NCBI GenBank assembly: GCA_024277115.1
Contig: JAJRVW010000148.1
Coordinates: forward strand, 1-42,488
DNA from: Calditrichota bacterium
GTDB taxonomy: Bacteria > Calditrichota > Calditrichia > Calditrichales > J004
Direction of reading: 5' to 3'
Length of the DNA: 42,488 nt
Part shown: piece after piece, positions 8,967-17,534 of the stretch
Layout: every line of letters starts with the position of its first letter
Position numbering within the stretch: the stretch's first letter is position 1
The notes under the pieces: generated by a model
Databases searched by the model: none
What the model was told of the DNA's origin: nothing
The model's input: the letters and a program-made list of their open reading frames with translations, nothing else
Position numbers and translations under genes: made by a program

Positions 8967-9302
8967 AACCCCTTTCTCGTTGCTCCCAGGTTAAGTTGAA
9001 CTAAGTAGTTCTTAACTACAAATTAACACCACTCACCAAAGCTTCATTACCAGCATTGCCACTAATAGCATTATTTCACCGTCGATTCCTTTTCTTTTGA
9101 TTTGATACGTCCTGATAGTGTAAATATTTTTTTAGTGAGAAAATAATCAATGATTATTTATTTTTTGAAAACACTAATATCTGGGAATCAAGCAGTAAAT
9201 AAGGCAAGGCAATTTATATTAAGACACTTGGCTGAATGCTAGTATTTCCTGGTAAAATTTCTATTCCACTAGATAAAAGGTTAATTAAAATAAGGGGAAA
9301 GA
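8967..9302. other. 336-bp non-coding gap between the tagatose operon and the glycan cluster
   Basis: This is AT-rich sequence with no convincing gene. It holds a dyad at 8990-9016 (listed separately) just after the aldolase stop. The promoter for the amidohydrolase at 9303 should lie here, but I could not pick convincing -35/-10 boxes. A 30-codon ORF at 9150-9242 has no good ribosome-binding site and was not called. Confidence 0.6.
8990..9016. promoter_or_regulatory. Bulged inverted repeat, candidate operator or hairpin
   Basis: The arms GTTAAG plus AACTA (8990-8995 and 8999-9003) are perfectly complementary to TAGTT plus CTTAAC (9006-9016), with a three-base TTG bulge on the left and only AG between the arms. 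It begins 24 bases after the aldolase stop. The near-zero spacer fits a protein-binding dyad better than an RNA hairpin, and no T-run follows, so it is a poor intrinsic terminator. Function is unknown. Confidence 0.35.
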
Positions 9303-10430
9303 GTGAGAATATATTATCTGAAAACAATGGTTTGCATATTTTTCGTTTCTACGTTTTTCTTCGTCTCCAGTGTTAATGCGCAGCTGAATTATTTAAAGTC
9401 AATTAAGAAAATTGATATCCATACGCATATTAGTAGTGATGAACTTGCGCTGAAGGAAGTGCTGGATGCACTTAATGTAAAGATGAATACCGTTTGTACA
9501 GGTGGACGAAATTTAGACCGGATGAATGCCTCGAGAAAAACGGCTAAAAAAATTACCAGAGAACATCCCCGTTATTATTCCTGGATTACCACATTTGATG
9601 TGTCGAAAAGAAATGAGCCAGGGTGGGCCGACCACGTTATTACGCAGTTAAAGAAAGATTTTGAGAATGGCGCAATCGGCGTAAAAGTTTGGAAAGAAAT
9701 AGGCATGTCAATTAAAAATGGGCAGGGAGATTATATTCAAATAGATGATCCCATTTTTGAACCGATTTTTGAATTTTTAAGTAAAGAAAATAAACCCCTT
9801 CTCGCCCATATTGGTGAGCCAATCCAGGCCTGGATGCCTGCTCGTCCCGGAACCTATTGGGACAGGCATCCGGATTTCAGTTTTTGGGATAAGCCGGACA
9901 GGCCTTCGTATAATGATATAATAGCCGCAAGAGACCATGTCATCGCTAAATACCCAAAACTTCGCATTGTCGGGGCGCATTTAGGCAGTATTGAGTTTGA
10001 TGTGGAAGAAATGTCCAAAAGGCTGGATTCCTACCCTAATTTTGCGTTAGAAATGGGTGGCAGGACCCGCTATTTTATGTGGCAGGCGAGGGAAAGGGTA
10101 AGACGCTTTTTTATAAAATATCAAGACCGTATTATGTTTGGAACAGACCGGGGCGGTGGCCTTCTAAATTGGCAAGGTGAGCCAAAAACAGATACGGAGA
10201 GGGAAGAAAATATTAAGGGCTTACTAAAGCGTTATGATATTTTTATGAGGTATTATGCTACCGATGAGAATATTCCCTGGGGCGATAAAATATCCTCTGA
10301 CGAACCACTTGGTGATGCCAAGTATATGGTAAAAGGGTTGGCGCTGCCAAAGGAAGTTTTAAAAAAGGTGTTTTATGATAATGCGGTAAATTGGTTTCCT
10401 GGTGTGGAAGAGAGTTTCAAAAATGAATAA
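9303..10430 (+). CDS. Secreted amidohydrolase-2-family metal-dependent hydrolase
   Basis: This 375-residue protein has an N-terminal signal peptide (hydrophobic residues 8-24, cleavage near VNA-Q at 26) and a TIM-barrel of the amidohydrolase-2 family. The metal-site residues are visible: HxH at 40-42 (IDIHTH), LLAHIGEP, VGAHLGS and the aspartate of IMFGTDRG. GTG start with AAGGGGAAAGA just upstream. It probably acts in the periplasm; family members are lactonases, decarboxylases or amide hydrolases, so the reaction is not settled. It is a close paralogue of the protein at 17535-18665, sharing long runs such as GGRTRYFMWQA. The stop overlaps the next start by eight bases (ATGAATAA). Confidence 0.85.
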   Translation: MRIYYLKTMVCIFFVSTFFFVSSVNAQLNYLKSIKKIDIHTHISSDELALKEVLDALNVKMNTVCTGGRNLDRMNASRKTAKKITREHPRYYSWITTFDVSKRNEPGWADHVITQLKKDFENGAIGVKVWKEIGMSIKNGQGDYIQIDDPIFEPIFEFLSKENKPLLAHIGEPIQAWMPARPGTYWDRHPDFSFWDKPDRPSYNDIIAARDHVIAKYPKLRIVGAHLGSIEFDVEEMSKRLDSYPNFALEMGGRTRYFMWQARERVRRFFIKYQDRIMFGTDRGGGLLNWQGEPKTDTEREENIKGLLKRYDIFMRYYATDENIPWGDKISSDEPLGDAKYMVKGLALPKEVLKKVFYDNAVNWFPGVEESFKNE

Positions 10431-11474
10431 AAGTAGTTCTAAGCACAAAAAGCTTCGCACAGCGGTGATCGGCTTAGGGCGCGCCGGTTGGCAGATGCAC
10501 ATCCCGGAAATTCTACGGCATGAAGGGTTTGAGCTTATTGCAGTTGTTGATCCTTTATCGGAAAGGACTGAGGAAGCCCGAAAGGAATTTAATGTAAAGG
10601 GTTATTCGGATTGTAAGGCGCTTTTTGAGCATGAACGATTAGATTTAGTGGTAATTGTTTCGCCAACACATTTTCATGTTGAGCAGACAATAGCATCTTT
10701 TAAAAATGGTGTTGATGTACTTTGTGATAAGCCTATGGCGCCAAATTTGGATGAGGCCGACCGCATGATTAGGGCAATGAAAAAGTATGGGCGAAAAATG
10801 ATGGTATATCAGCCCCATCGCGCTTATGTAGATACGATTGCCCTTCAGTCCATATTAAAAAAAAATATTATCGGCCCGGTTTTTATGATAAAACGCGCCT
10901 GGAGCTGGTACCGTTTTCGGGTTGACTGGCAGGCTTTTAAAAAGTACGGCGGAGGTGAATTAAATAACTCCGGCGCCCATTTTATAGACCAATTGCTTTA
11001 TCTCTCCGGCTCACGACTAAAAAAACTCTATTGTTCGACACGCAAAATTATTAGCCGCGGGGATGCCGAAGACATGGCCAAAATTGTAATGGAAACGGAA
11101 AACGGGATGATCCTTGACCTGGATATAAACTTTGCCGCGGCAATCCCTATCACGCCATTTCAGGTTTTGGAGAGCATGGAACCATAAATTGGGATGAAAA
11201 ACTTCAGGCATGGTATGTGCGATATTATGATAAAGAAAAACTTTCCGGGATCGACCTTCAAAACAGCCTGGCTGCAACGGACAGGTCATATATGCAGGAT
11301 CAAAATATTCCCTGGCAAGAACGCACATTTTTTGTAAATGATTTTGAAGCAATCGATTTTTATGGCAAGTGTTATGATTATTTTATGTACGATAAGCACC
11401 CCTTTGTGCCAATTGAACAATCAAGGGAAATAATGCGAATTATTGAGGAATGCAAAACACAAGCAAAGAAATAA
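10423..11474 (+). pseudogene. Gfo/Idh/MocA-family oxidoreductase with a one-base frameshift
   Basis: The N-terminal half is an NAD(P)-binding Rossmann domain (TAVIGLGRAGWQMHI, then VIVSPTHFH and CDKPMA with the conserved lysine), followed by the substrate domain with GGGELNNSGAHFIDQLLYL. The frame ends at 11187, but the family motif GEHGTINWDEKLQAWYVRYYDKE continues from 11169 in another frame to the stop at 11472-11474. One missing base in the G-run at 11168-11171 explains this. Repaired, it would be about 350 residues, normal for the family. Start ATG 10423 is preferred over 10402 because it gives the usual ATGAATAA coupling with the amidohydrolase. There is no signal peptide, so it is cytoplasmic. 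Substrate: an inositol- or sugar-like compound, unknown. Confidence 0.85.
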
Positions 11475-11546
11475 TCAAATAATATAAACAATATTTATAG
11501 TTGATAAGAACTTTTTAGAAAATGACATTCCGGGTGCCGCTTTGAT

Positions 11547-11585
11547 GTGTTTCTAATACAGAACCATACTGCTCAGGTGTTTCTA
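11547..11585. promoter_or_regulatory. Pair of 9-bp direct repeats before the BNR lipoprotein gene
   Basis: GTGTTTCTA occurs at 11547-11555 and again at 11577-11585, 30 bp apart (about three helical turns), 45-83 bp upstream of the ATG at 11630. It lies in the 155-bp gap after the oxidoreductase, which is otherwise featureless. Such spacing on one face of the helix fits an activator site, but a chance repeat cannot be excluded. Confidence 0.3.
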
Positions 11586-11629
11586 CTTAACTCTTTATTC
11601 AGTTTAAAATAAAAAGAAGATGAATATTA

Positions 11630-13813
11630 ATGAAAATACTAATTAAGCCCCTCATTATTTTGTTGATGTTATCCACGCTGTTTTTGGGATGTGTGCGAGA
11701 AAGCCACTCAAGCGAAAATAATCCTAAAAGTTTTGATACCAATTGGGTAACCCTTGGCCAGGGCGGGGGCGGTGCGATGGTCGAGATAGTCTGCCATCCA
11801 ACCGATTCCAATATTGTCTGGGTGGTGACTGACCTTACCGGGATTTTTAAATCAGTAGATGGAGGTATAACCTTTACCCGTAAGACAGGTCAGGTTGAAC
11901 GCAATGAAATGTTTTTTGAATGGATACGGGGCATGGCGCATGAACTGGTATATGACCTTTCTGACCCGAATATTATGTACTGGGCCGTGGATGGCGGGAT
12001 TTATACCTGGCCCGGTTTGTATAAATCGATCGATGGTGGTGAAAACTGGTTTAAAATACCAGGCTCTCCCGATTTGGCCCCCGGGGCTATTGTGGTAGAT
12101 CATAACGGCGTCATATATGGTGTTAAACATAAAAACCTCTATGTCTCCACGGACAAGGGAAAGACTTGGCAGAAAAAGCCCGATGTGCCTACCAATTATA
12201 ATGGCGACGATTATGACTGGCGCCGCAGGTTACGCATTTTTATATATGTTACAAAAGATAACAGGGTTGTTATTGGTGACCGCTATGATGGAACAGGTAT
12301 CTTTTATACCGAAGATATGGGAAATAGCTGGAGCCAGGCATTAGAGGGAAAACAGGTTATGGACGTAGCTGCCTCTCCAAACGACCCCGCTTTACTTATG
12401 GCGCTTGAGTATGATGGCAGGATATTCCGTTCTGATGATGGGGGCAAAAACTTCGAAACCGTTCAGGAAATATCCAATTCCCATTACAAGATTGGGCAAT
12501 GGCCCGCATATTACGGTGGAATTGCCATTAATAAAATGGATCACGTAATGGCCATTGGAAGATGGGAACTTGGTATGAGCACCGATGCGGGAAAAACCTT
12601 TAAGGTTTTGTCGAACCAGCAGGCCTCGTGGGATACAGGCGGTAATCCGTTTCCCTCCAGGCAGGATAAGGAGGGGCTTTTTAAATGTACCAAGCTGACA
12701 GCATCGCCAACTTCGGGTAAATGGTTTGTTGTTGATGGCCATATTATTAAAGAAAGTGCGGATAATGGCGCTTCATGGATTGCGCGTTATAAAGGAATAG
12801 ATATCCTATGTGTGTATACCCCACCTGTGGTTGACGAAACAAACCCCGATATTATACAAGTTGGTATGGGGGATAACGGACACTACTATACAACCGATGC
12901 GGGGAAGAGTTGGAATACGTCAGAAACAGAAATGCGAAATGTTGACGGCTTGAGCCAGGATCCTAATAACCCGGACATTTGGTACAAAATGTACGGACGT
13001 AACAGAGATAGCGGAACAATATTTAAATCTGTTGATGGGGGCGTAAACTGGGAAGAAATGGGCAGCATACCAATGCCGGGCTTTCGGGGAAGATCAGAAC
13101 ATGACCCCTCTTTTTATAATGGCTGGATAGGCTGGCTGGCTGTTGACCCGACCAATTCACAACGCATCTATGCCACCCATCGCGCCAGTGAAGGTTGGTA
13201 TATGTCAGAAAATGGCGGGAAAAGCTTTAAGCGGATTTTAAAACTTGTGCGCCCTTGGCAACTGGACGTTACAGATAAGGGGACTGTTTTTATCTGTACC
13301 TGGGATTCTAAAGGTCTTTACCGGAGTGTGGACCATGGTAATAGCTTTCAAATGATTAATGATGGATTGGTTAACGATTTTGCAGTCCATCCACAGGATG
13401 ATAATATTGTGTATATAAATGTAGGGTCCTTTGCGCATGCCTGGGCTACAGCCCGTGTACTGCCAAAATATGAACGTAACAGATCGTATAAAGACGCGGG
13501 TAAAGGCAAGCTTTACAAGACAACGGATGGTGGAAAAAGCTGGCGGTTACTAGGTGCCTATGATGGGTTCGCACTATATATAGAACCTAATTATCCCAAT
13601 GTGATGCTTATGTCTACAAGGGACGGCGGGCAGGGTATTATGCGCAGCCCTGACGCAGGAGAAAGCTGGGTTTCCATACATGGGAACCATCAAAACTATC
13701 ATCCCCGGGGATTTGTTTATGGCGGGGTTCCCGGCAGGGTTTATAGCTGGAACCACAATATAGAACGTTTGGATAATATCCATATAAATAAATTGTTTGA
13801 GCTGAAAAAATAA
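11630..13813 (+). CDS. BNR/sialidase-like beta-propeller lipoprotein (GH74/VPS10-like fold)
   Basis: This 727-residue protein starts with a lipoprotein signal ending in the lipobox LFLGC (lipidated Cys21). The body is made of repeated propeller blades with Asp-box (BNR) motifs such as KSVDGGITF, KSIDGGENW, STDKGKTW, RSDDGGKNF, TTDAGKSW, KSVDGGVNW and TTDGGKSW, spaced through the chain. This pattern is seen in xyloglucanase GH74, sialidase-like and VPS10-type propellers. It probably sits on an outer or inner membrane face and binds or cleaves a glycan. I could not identify a catalytic acid pair, so enzymatic activity is uncertain. An AAGAAG sequence at 11614-11619 precedes the ATG. Confidence 0.8.
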   Translation: MKILIKPLIILLMLSTLFLGCVRESHSSENNPKSFDTNWVTLGQGGGGAMVEIVCHPTDSNIVWVVTDLTGIFKSVDGGITFTRKTGQVERNEMFFEWIRGMAHELVYDLSDPNIMYWAVDGGIYTWPGLYKSIDGGENWFKIPGSPDLAPGAIVVDHNGVIYGVKHKNLYVSTDKGKTWQKKPDVPTNYNGDDYDWRRRLRIFIYVTKDNRVVIGDRYDGTGIFYTEDMGNSWSQALEGKQVMDVAASPNDPALLMALEYDGRIFRSDDGGKNFETVQEISNSHYKIGQWPAYYGGIAINKMDHVMAIGRWELGMSTDAGKTFKVLSNQQASWDTGGNPFPSRQDKEGLFKCTKLTASPTSGKWFVVDGHIIKESADNGASWIARYKGIDILCVYTPPVVDETNPDIIQVGMGDNGHYYTTDAGKSWNTSETEMRNVDGLSQDPNNPDIWYKMYGRNRDSGTIFKSVDGGVNWEEMGSIPMPGFRGRSEHDPSFYNGWIGWLAVDPTNSQRIYATHRASEGWYMSENGGKSFKRILKLVRPWQLDVTDKGTVFICTWDSKGLYRSVDHGNSFQMINDGLVNDFAVHPQDDNIVYINVGSFAHAWATARVLPKYERNRSYKDAGKGKLYKTTDGGKSWRLLGAYDGFALYIEPNYPNVMLMSTRDGGQGIMRSPDAGESWVSIHGNHQNYHPRGFVYGGVPGRVYSWNHNIERLDNIHINKLFELKK

Positions 13814-13841
13814 ATATAGTCAAATCTAAAAGGAAGATTTT

Positions 13842-15863
13842 ATGTTTATATATATCAGGAAAGTTGTTCAATTTAAATATGCATTTAGCTTAGTGGTTGC
13901 TGTTCAACTTTTTCTTTGCGGGCATCTTTTTTCCCAATCTTCCAGTGGGCAGATAATCTATGTAGATAAACAGCTGTCAGGAAATTGTGATAGTACTTAT
14001 TCCATTGCCAACAGGGATTGTAACGGCTCTGATGGCAATGCTTATACAAGCCTGGCCGGGGCCGCCTCGGCAGCTACAGCTGGTGTGGAAGTTCAAATAA
14101 GGGGAGGTGTTTATTCAAAACAGTTGAGCCCTAAACATTCTGGTAGTGAAGGTAATTATATCATATTTCGTAACTATCAGGATGAAGTTGTTGAAATAAC
14201 CGGCGAGTCGCTTAAGCCTGCTGTTTGGATTGACCGGAAAGACTATATTATAATCGAAGGTTTGCAAGTCCGTAATGTTCGCCGTTGGTTAAATGCCCTT
14301 GGGTCTGATCACTTGATTATCCGAAACAATATATTTGAAAAAGCACTCGACTCCGGTGGAAGCTCCAAAACAGGGCTTTTTTTTCAATCCAGCAACTATG
14401 TTAAAATCCTGAATAATAAAATGCATGATACCACTCAGGACAATCTGGGTATGGTGGATTGTGATTACAGCCTGATCGAAGGTAACCGGATTACCAAAGG
14501 TTTTCATGCCTTATGGGCTCTTAAGTGCAGTAATTACAATATCATAAGAAATAACTATTTCCACAATGAGTTGCAAAAGATTGGGGAAATCTATGATTGT
14601 GATAATGCGGGTTATGGCAGTACGGAATTTCCCAAGTTAAACTCGGTAGACGATGCCAAGTACAATGTGGTGGAAGGAAATGTTTTTGCCTATACCGCCT
14701 CTTCGGGTGATTCTTCGCCTTTTGCCGGAATCCAATATGCCGCCCAGAATGGTATTATCCGTAATAATATTTTTTATGAATGTACCGGGCCGCCCCTGGA
14801 CTTTACAATTTATGGCGGCGAAGCACAGTACAACTACGGAAACCGAGCGTATAATAATGTTTTTTATGATAATAATTTCGGTGGCATAAACATTACTGGC
14901 AGCGGTTCCTCCTTTTCTGATCAAATAATCAAGAATAATCTTTTTTATCAGAATCGCTTTATTCAAAATGACATGCGTTGGTCTTGGTATGCAGAGCTTG
15001 ATAAGAAGCCTGTACAGATTATGACCGGGAGAACAAATAATATATTATTTGATAATAATAATATTTTTAATGAGCAGGTGGACGAGCTGTATGCTGTTTC
15101 CTATGGAACCCGTTTTTCCTCCTCCAATTCTGCGCCTCAAAAATTGAGTTGGTGGGAGGAGAACCATCCTCAATTGTTTAAAAATTCAGTCCAGGCAAAT
15201 CCATTATTTGAAAATGCTTCGTCCTATGATTTCAGTTTACAGGAAGGCAGCCCTATGATCGATGCCGGCGCTTTTTTGACAAAGACAAGTAGTTCGGGAA
15301 ATAACAGCCTTTCGATGCAGGTCGTTGACGCTGGTTGGTTTATGAATGGTTTTGGTGTGGTAAATGCCGACACAATTCAGATAGAAGGACAAACAGGTTA
15401 TGCGATTATTACTTCGGTGGATTATAGCAGCAATACATTAAGCCTGGACAGGGCCTTAACCTGGGCCGATGGAAAGGGTGTCAGCTTAAAATATGTCGGT
15501 GCCGCCCCCGATATAGGTGCATTTGAATTTGGCGATGCTGCTACCTCATTAAACCCTTCCGAGTTACAAGGTAAGCGCGTTATTCCTGAGGCTTATACTC
15601 TTGCAAATCATCCAAACCCTTTTAATCCCAGTACACAAATATTCTATTCCATCCCCAAGGCTGGCTATGTTAGCCTTATCGTGTTTGACTCGACAGGCAG
15701 GGAGGTTGAAAGGTTGGTAACGGCCTACAAGCCAGCCGGTAAATATTCATATACCTGGAATGCTGTCAACAGTGCCGGTAGAGAACTTGCCAGTAATATC
15801 TATTTCGTACAACTTGAAAGTGGCGGATATTCAGCAACCCATAAAATAACATTATTACGATAG
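13842..15863 (+). CDS. Secreted parallel beta-helix protein with T9SS sorting domain
   Basis: The 673 residues comprise a signal peptide (to about residue 31), a long right-handed parallel beta-helix with recurring short rungs (HLIIRNNIF, NYVKILNNKM, YSLIEGNRI, YNIIRNNYF, NGIIRNNIFYE) and, from about residue 585, a type IX secretion sorting domain with HPNPFNPST, FDSTGREVERL and a final ATHKITLL strand. Beta-helix proteins of this look include polysaccharide lyases (PL6, pectate lyase-like) and NosD-type repeats. I see no certain lyase triad, so lyase function is inferred only from fold and context. The product is expected at the cell surface or secreted. SD AAGGAAG lies upstream; the gene ends four bases before the GH31 gene. 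Confidence 0.85.
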   Translation: MFIYIRKVVQFKYAFSLVVAVQLFLCGHLFSQSSSGQIIYVDKQLSGNCDSTYSIANRDCNGSDGNAYTSLAGAASAATAGVEVQIRGGVYSKQLSPKHSGSEGNYIIFRNYQDEVVEITGESLKPAVWIDRKDYIIIEGLQVRNVRRWLNALGSDHLIIRNNIFEKALDSGGSSKTGLFFQSSNYVKILNNKMHDTTQDNLGMVDCDYSLIEGNRITKGFHALWALKCSNYNIIRNNYFHNELQKIGEIYDCDNAGYGSTEFPKLNSVDDAKYNVVEGNVFAYTASSGDSSPFAGIQYAAQNGIIRNNIFYECTGPPLDFTIYGGEAQYNYGNRAYNNVFYDNNFGGINITGSGSSFSDQIIKNNLFYQNRFIQNDMRWSWYAELDKKPVQIMTGRTNNILFDNNNIFNEQVDELYAVSYGTRFSSSNSAPQKLSWWEENHPQLFKNSVQANPLFENASSYDFSLQEGSPMIDAGAFLTKTSSSGNNSLSMQVVDAGWFMNGFGVVNADTIQIEGQTGYAIITSVDYSSNTLSLDRALTWADGKGVSLKYVGAAPDIGAFEFGDAATSLNPSELQGKRVIPEAYTLANHPNPFNPSTQIFYSIPKAGYVSLIVFDSTGREVERLVTAYKPAGKYSYTWNAVNSAGRELASNIYFVQLESGGYSATHKITLLR

Positions 15864-15867
15864 GTTG

Positions 15868-17466
15868 ATGATGAACTCGATCTGGAAAACGATAATACTC
15901 CTTTTTTTACAGAGTATATTCTTAAGCGGTCAAACAGTGCAAGAAACATGGCGTACCGAGTTAAACGTTTTAGATAATGAATATTGGTGGGGCGGGGCTG
16001 TGGTGGATGGCCGTCAGATGCCGTATAGTGCAGCACATTTTTTCTACGAACAATTGGGCGATGTAAAAGGCAACCAGGCACAGCCGCTTTTAATTTCCAG
16101 CAAGGGACGTTATGTGTGGAGCGAAGAGCCGATGACTATTGAGTTTGCCAATGGTCTGCTGCGCGTGACTTCCCGTTTTGCCAAAATTGACCACGGTACA
16201 GCGGGAATAACCTTAAGGGAAGCCTTTCTCCATGTTGCTAACCGTTACTTCCCGCCGTCGGGCAAGTTGCCGGATACTCTTCTGTTTTCGCACCCTCAGT
16301 ATAATACGTGGATTGAGTTACAATATAATCAGAATGAACAGGATATTCTCCAATATGCCAGGGATATTATAGATAAAGGATTCCCGCCAGGAGTTCTGAT
16401 GATTGACGATAACTGGCAGGTCGATTACGGAAATTGGGATTTTTCCTCCGAACGTTTTCAAAATCCGCGGGCCATGGTGGATACGCTTCACGCCATGGGT
16501 TTTAAGGTCATGTTGTGGGTTTGTCCCTTTATCAGTCCCGATTCGGATGTGTATCGTCATCTGGCCTCGCGGGGGGTATTGATTTTCGAAGATAAAGAAA
16601 AAACCCGTCCGGCTCTTGTACGCTGGTGGAACGGTGCCAGTGCCATTGTGGATTTAACCCATCCGGAGGGAGAAAAGTGGTATATCACGCAGCTTGAGAA
16701 TCTGCAAAAAAAATATGGAATCGACGGTTTTAAACTGGATGCCGGAGACCCCGAGTTTTATCTGAACACCTTTGCCTATCAGGATGTACCGCCCAATACA
16801 CATACCGAGAAGCACACCGCCATCGGTCTGAAATTCCCGTTAAATGAATTCCGCGCCGGCTGGAAGATGGCCGGGCAGGCCCTGGCCCAAAGATTGCGCG
16901 ATAAAGAACACACCTGGGAGCATTTGCAGGAACTAATTCCGGGCATTCTGGCACAGGGACTGATGGGCTATGCCTTTACCTGTCCCGACATGATTGGCGG
17001 TGGAGAGGTGGAGTCGTTTAACGATTCGACCATTCTTGACCAGGAACTTATCGTCCGTTCGGCACAGAGCCATGCCCTGATGCCGATGATGCAGTTCTCT
17101 GTGGCGCCCTGGCGTGTGCTAAGCCCGGAAAATCTGGAGATCACCCGAAAAATGGCCATGCTGCACCGGAACTTTGGGGCAAAAATACTGGAGATAGCCA
17201 AATCGTCTGCCAAAACAGGAGAGCCGGTGGTTCGGAGCATGGAATATATGTTCCCCCATCGGGGATATGCGGAAATCAAAGGGCAATTTATGTTGGGTGA
17301 CAGCATCCTGGTGGCGCCGGTGACTAAAAAGGGGCAGCGCTCCCGCTATGTTTATTTCCCGCCCGGAAACTGGCAGGGGGACGACGGCAGCGTGGTGCAC
17401 GGATCGGTGCGCCTGGAAATAGAAGTGCCTTTAAGCAGGCTGCCCTGGTACCGTAAAACAGAATGA
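15868..17466 (+). CDS. GH31 glycoside hydrolase (alpha-galactosidase/MYORG-like)
   Basis: This is a 532-residue exported enzyme with a short signal peptide (ILLFLQSIFLSGQ). The GH31 (alpha/beta)8 barrel shows PPGVLMIDDNWQ, VMLWVCPFISP, RWWNGASAIVDLTHP, the nucleophile D291 in GFKLDAGDPEF, a candidate acid/base D345 in LRDKEHTWEHLQE and the later PDMIGGG motif. The RWWNG and LDAGD segments recall the MYORG/NET37 branch, which is reported to have alpha-galactosidase activity (recalled). GH31 enzymes retain configuration and remove terminal alpha-linked sugars. The first in-frame TTG (15865) is less likely than ATG 15868. The gene follows the beta-helix gene almost directly, so the pair probably acts on one substrate. 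The coding sequence is richer in G+C than the flanking regions. Confidence 0.9.
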   Translation: MMNSIWKTIILLFLQSIFLSGQTVQETWRTELNVLDNEYWWGGAVVDGRQMPYSAAHFFYEQLGDVKGNQAQPLLISSKGRYVWSEEPMTIEFANGLLRVTSRFAKIDHGTAGITLREAFLHVANRYFPPSGKLPDTLLFSHPQYNTWIELQYNQNEQDILQYARDIIDKGFPPGVLMIDDNWQVDYGNWDFSSERFQNPRAMVDTLHAMGFKVMLWVCPFISPDSDVYRHLASRGVLIFEDKEKTRPALVRWWNGASAIVDLTHPEGEKWYITQLENLQKKYGIDGFKLDAGDPEFYLNTFAYQDVPPNTHTEKHTAIGLKFPLNEFRAGWKMAGQALAQRLRDKEHTWEHLQELIPGILAQGLMGYAFTCPDMIGGGEVESFNDSTILDQELIVRSAQSHALMPMMQFSVAPWRVLSPENLEITRKMAMLHRNFGAKILEIAKSSAKTGEPVVRSMEYMFPHRGYAEIKGQFMLGDSILVAPVTKKGQRSRYVYFPPGNWQGDDGSVVHGSVRLEIEVPLSRLPWYRKTE

Positions 17467-17534
17467 TAAGTAGCGGTTTGATCCGCTATAAAAAGAAGCA
17501 ATTTAAATTATTATAGATTGAAGGAGGAAGGTTT

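Noticed and set aside
9150-9242. 30-codon ORF in the 336-bp gap
   Set aside because: No good ribosome-binding site and AT-rich low-complexity protein; consistent with chance.
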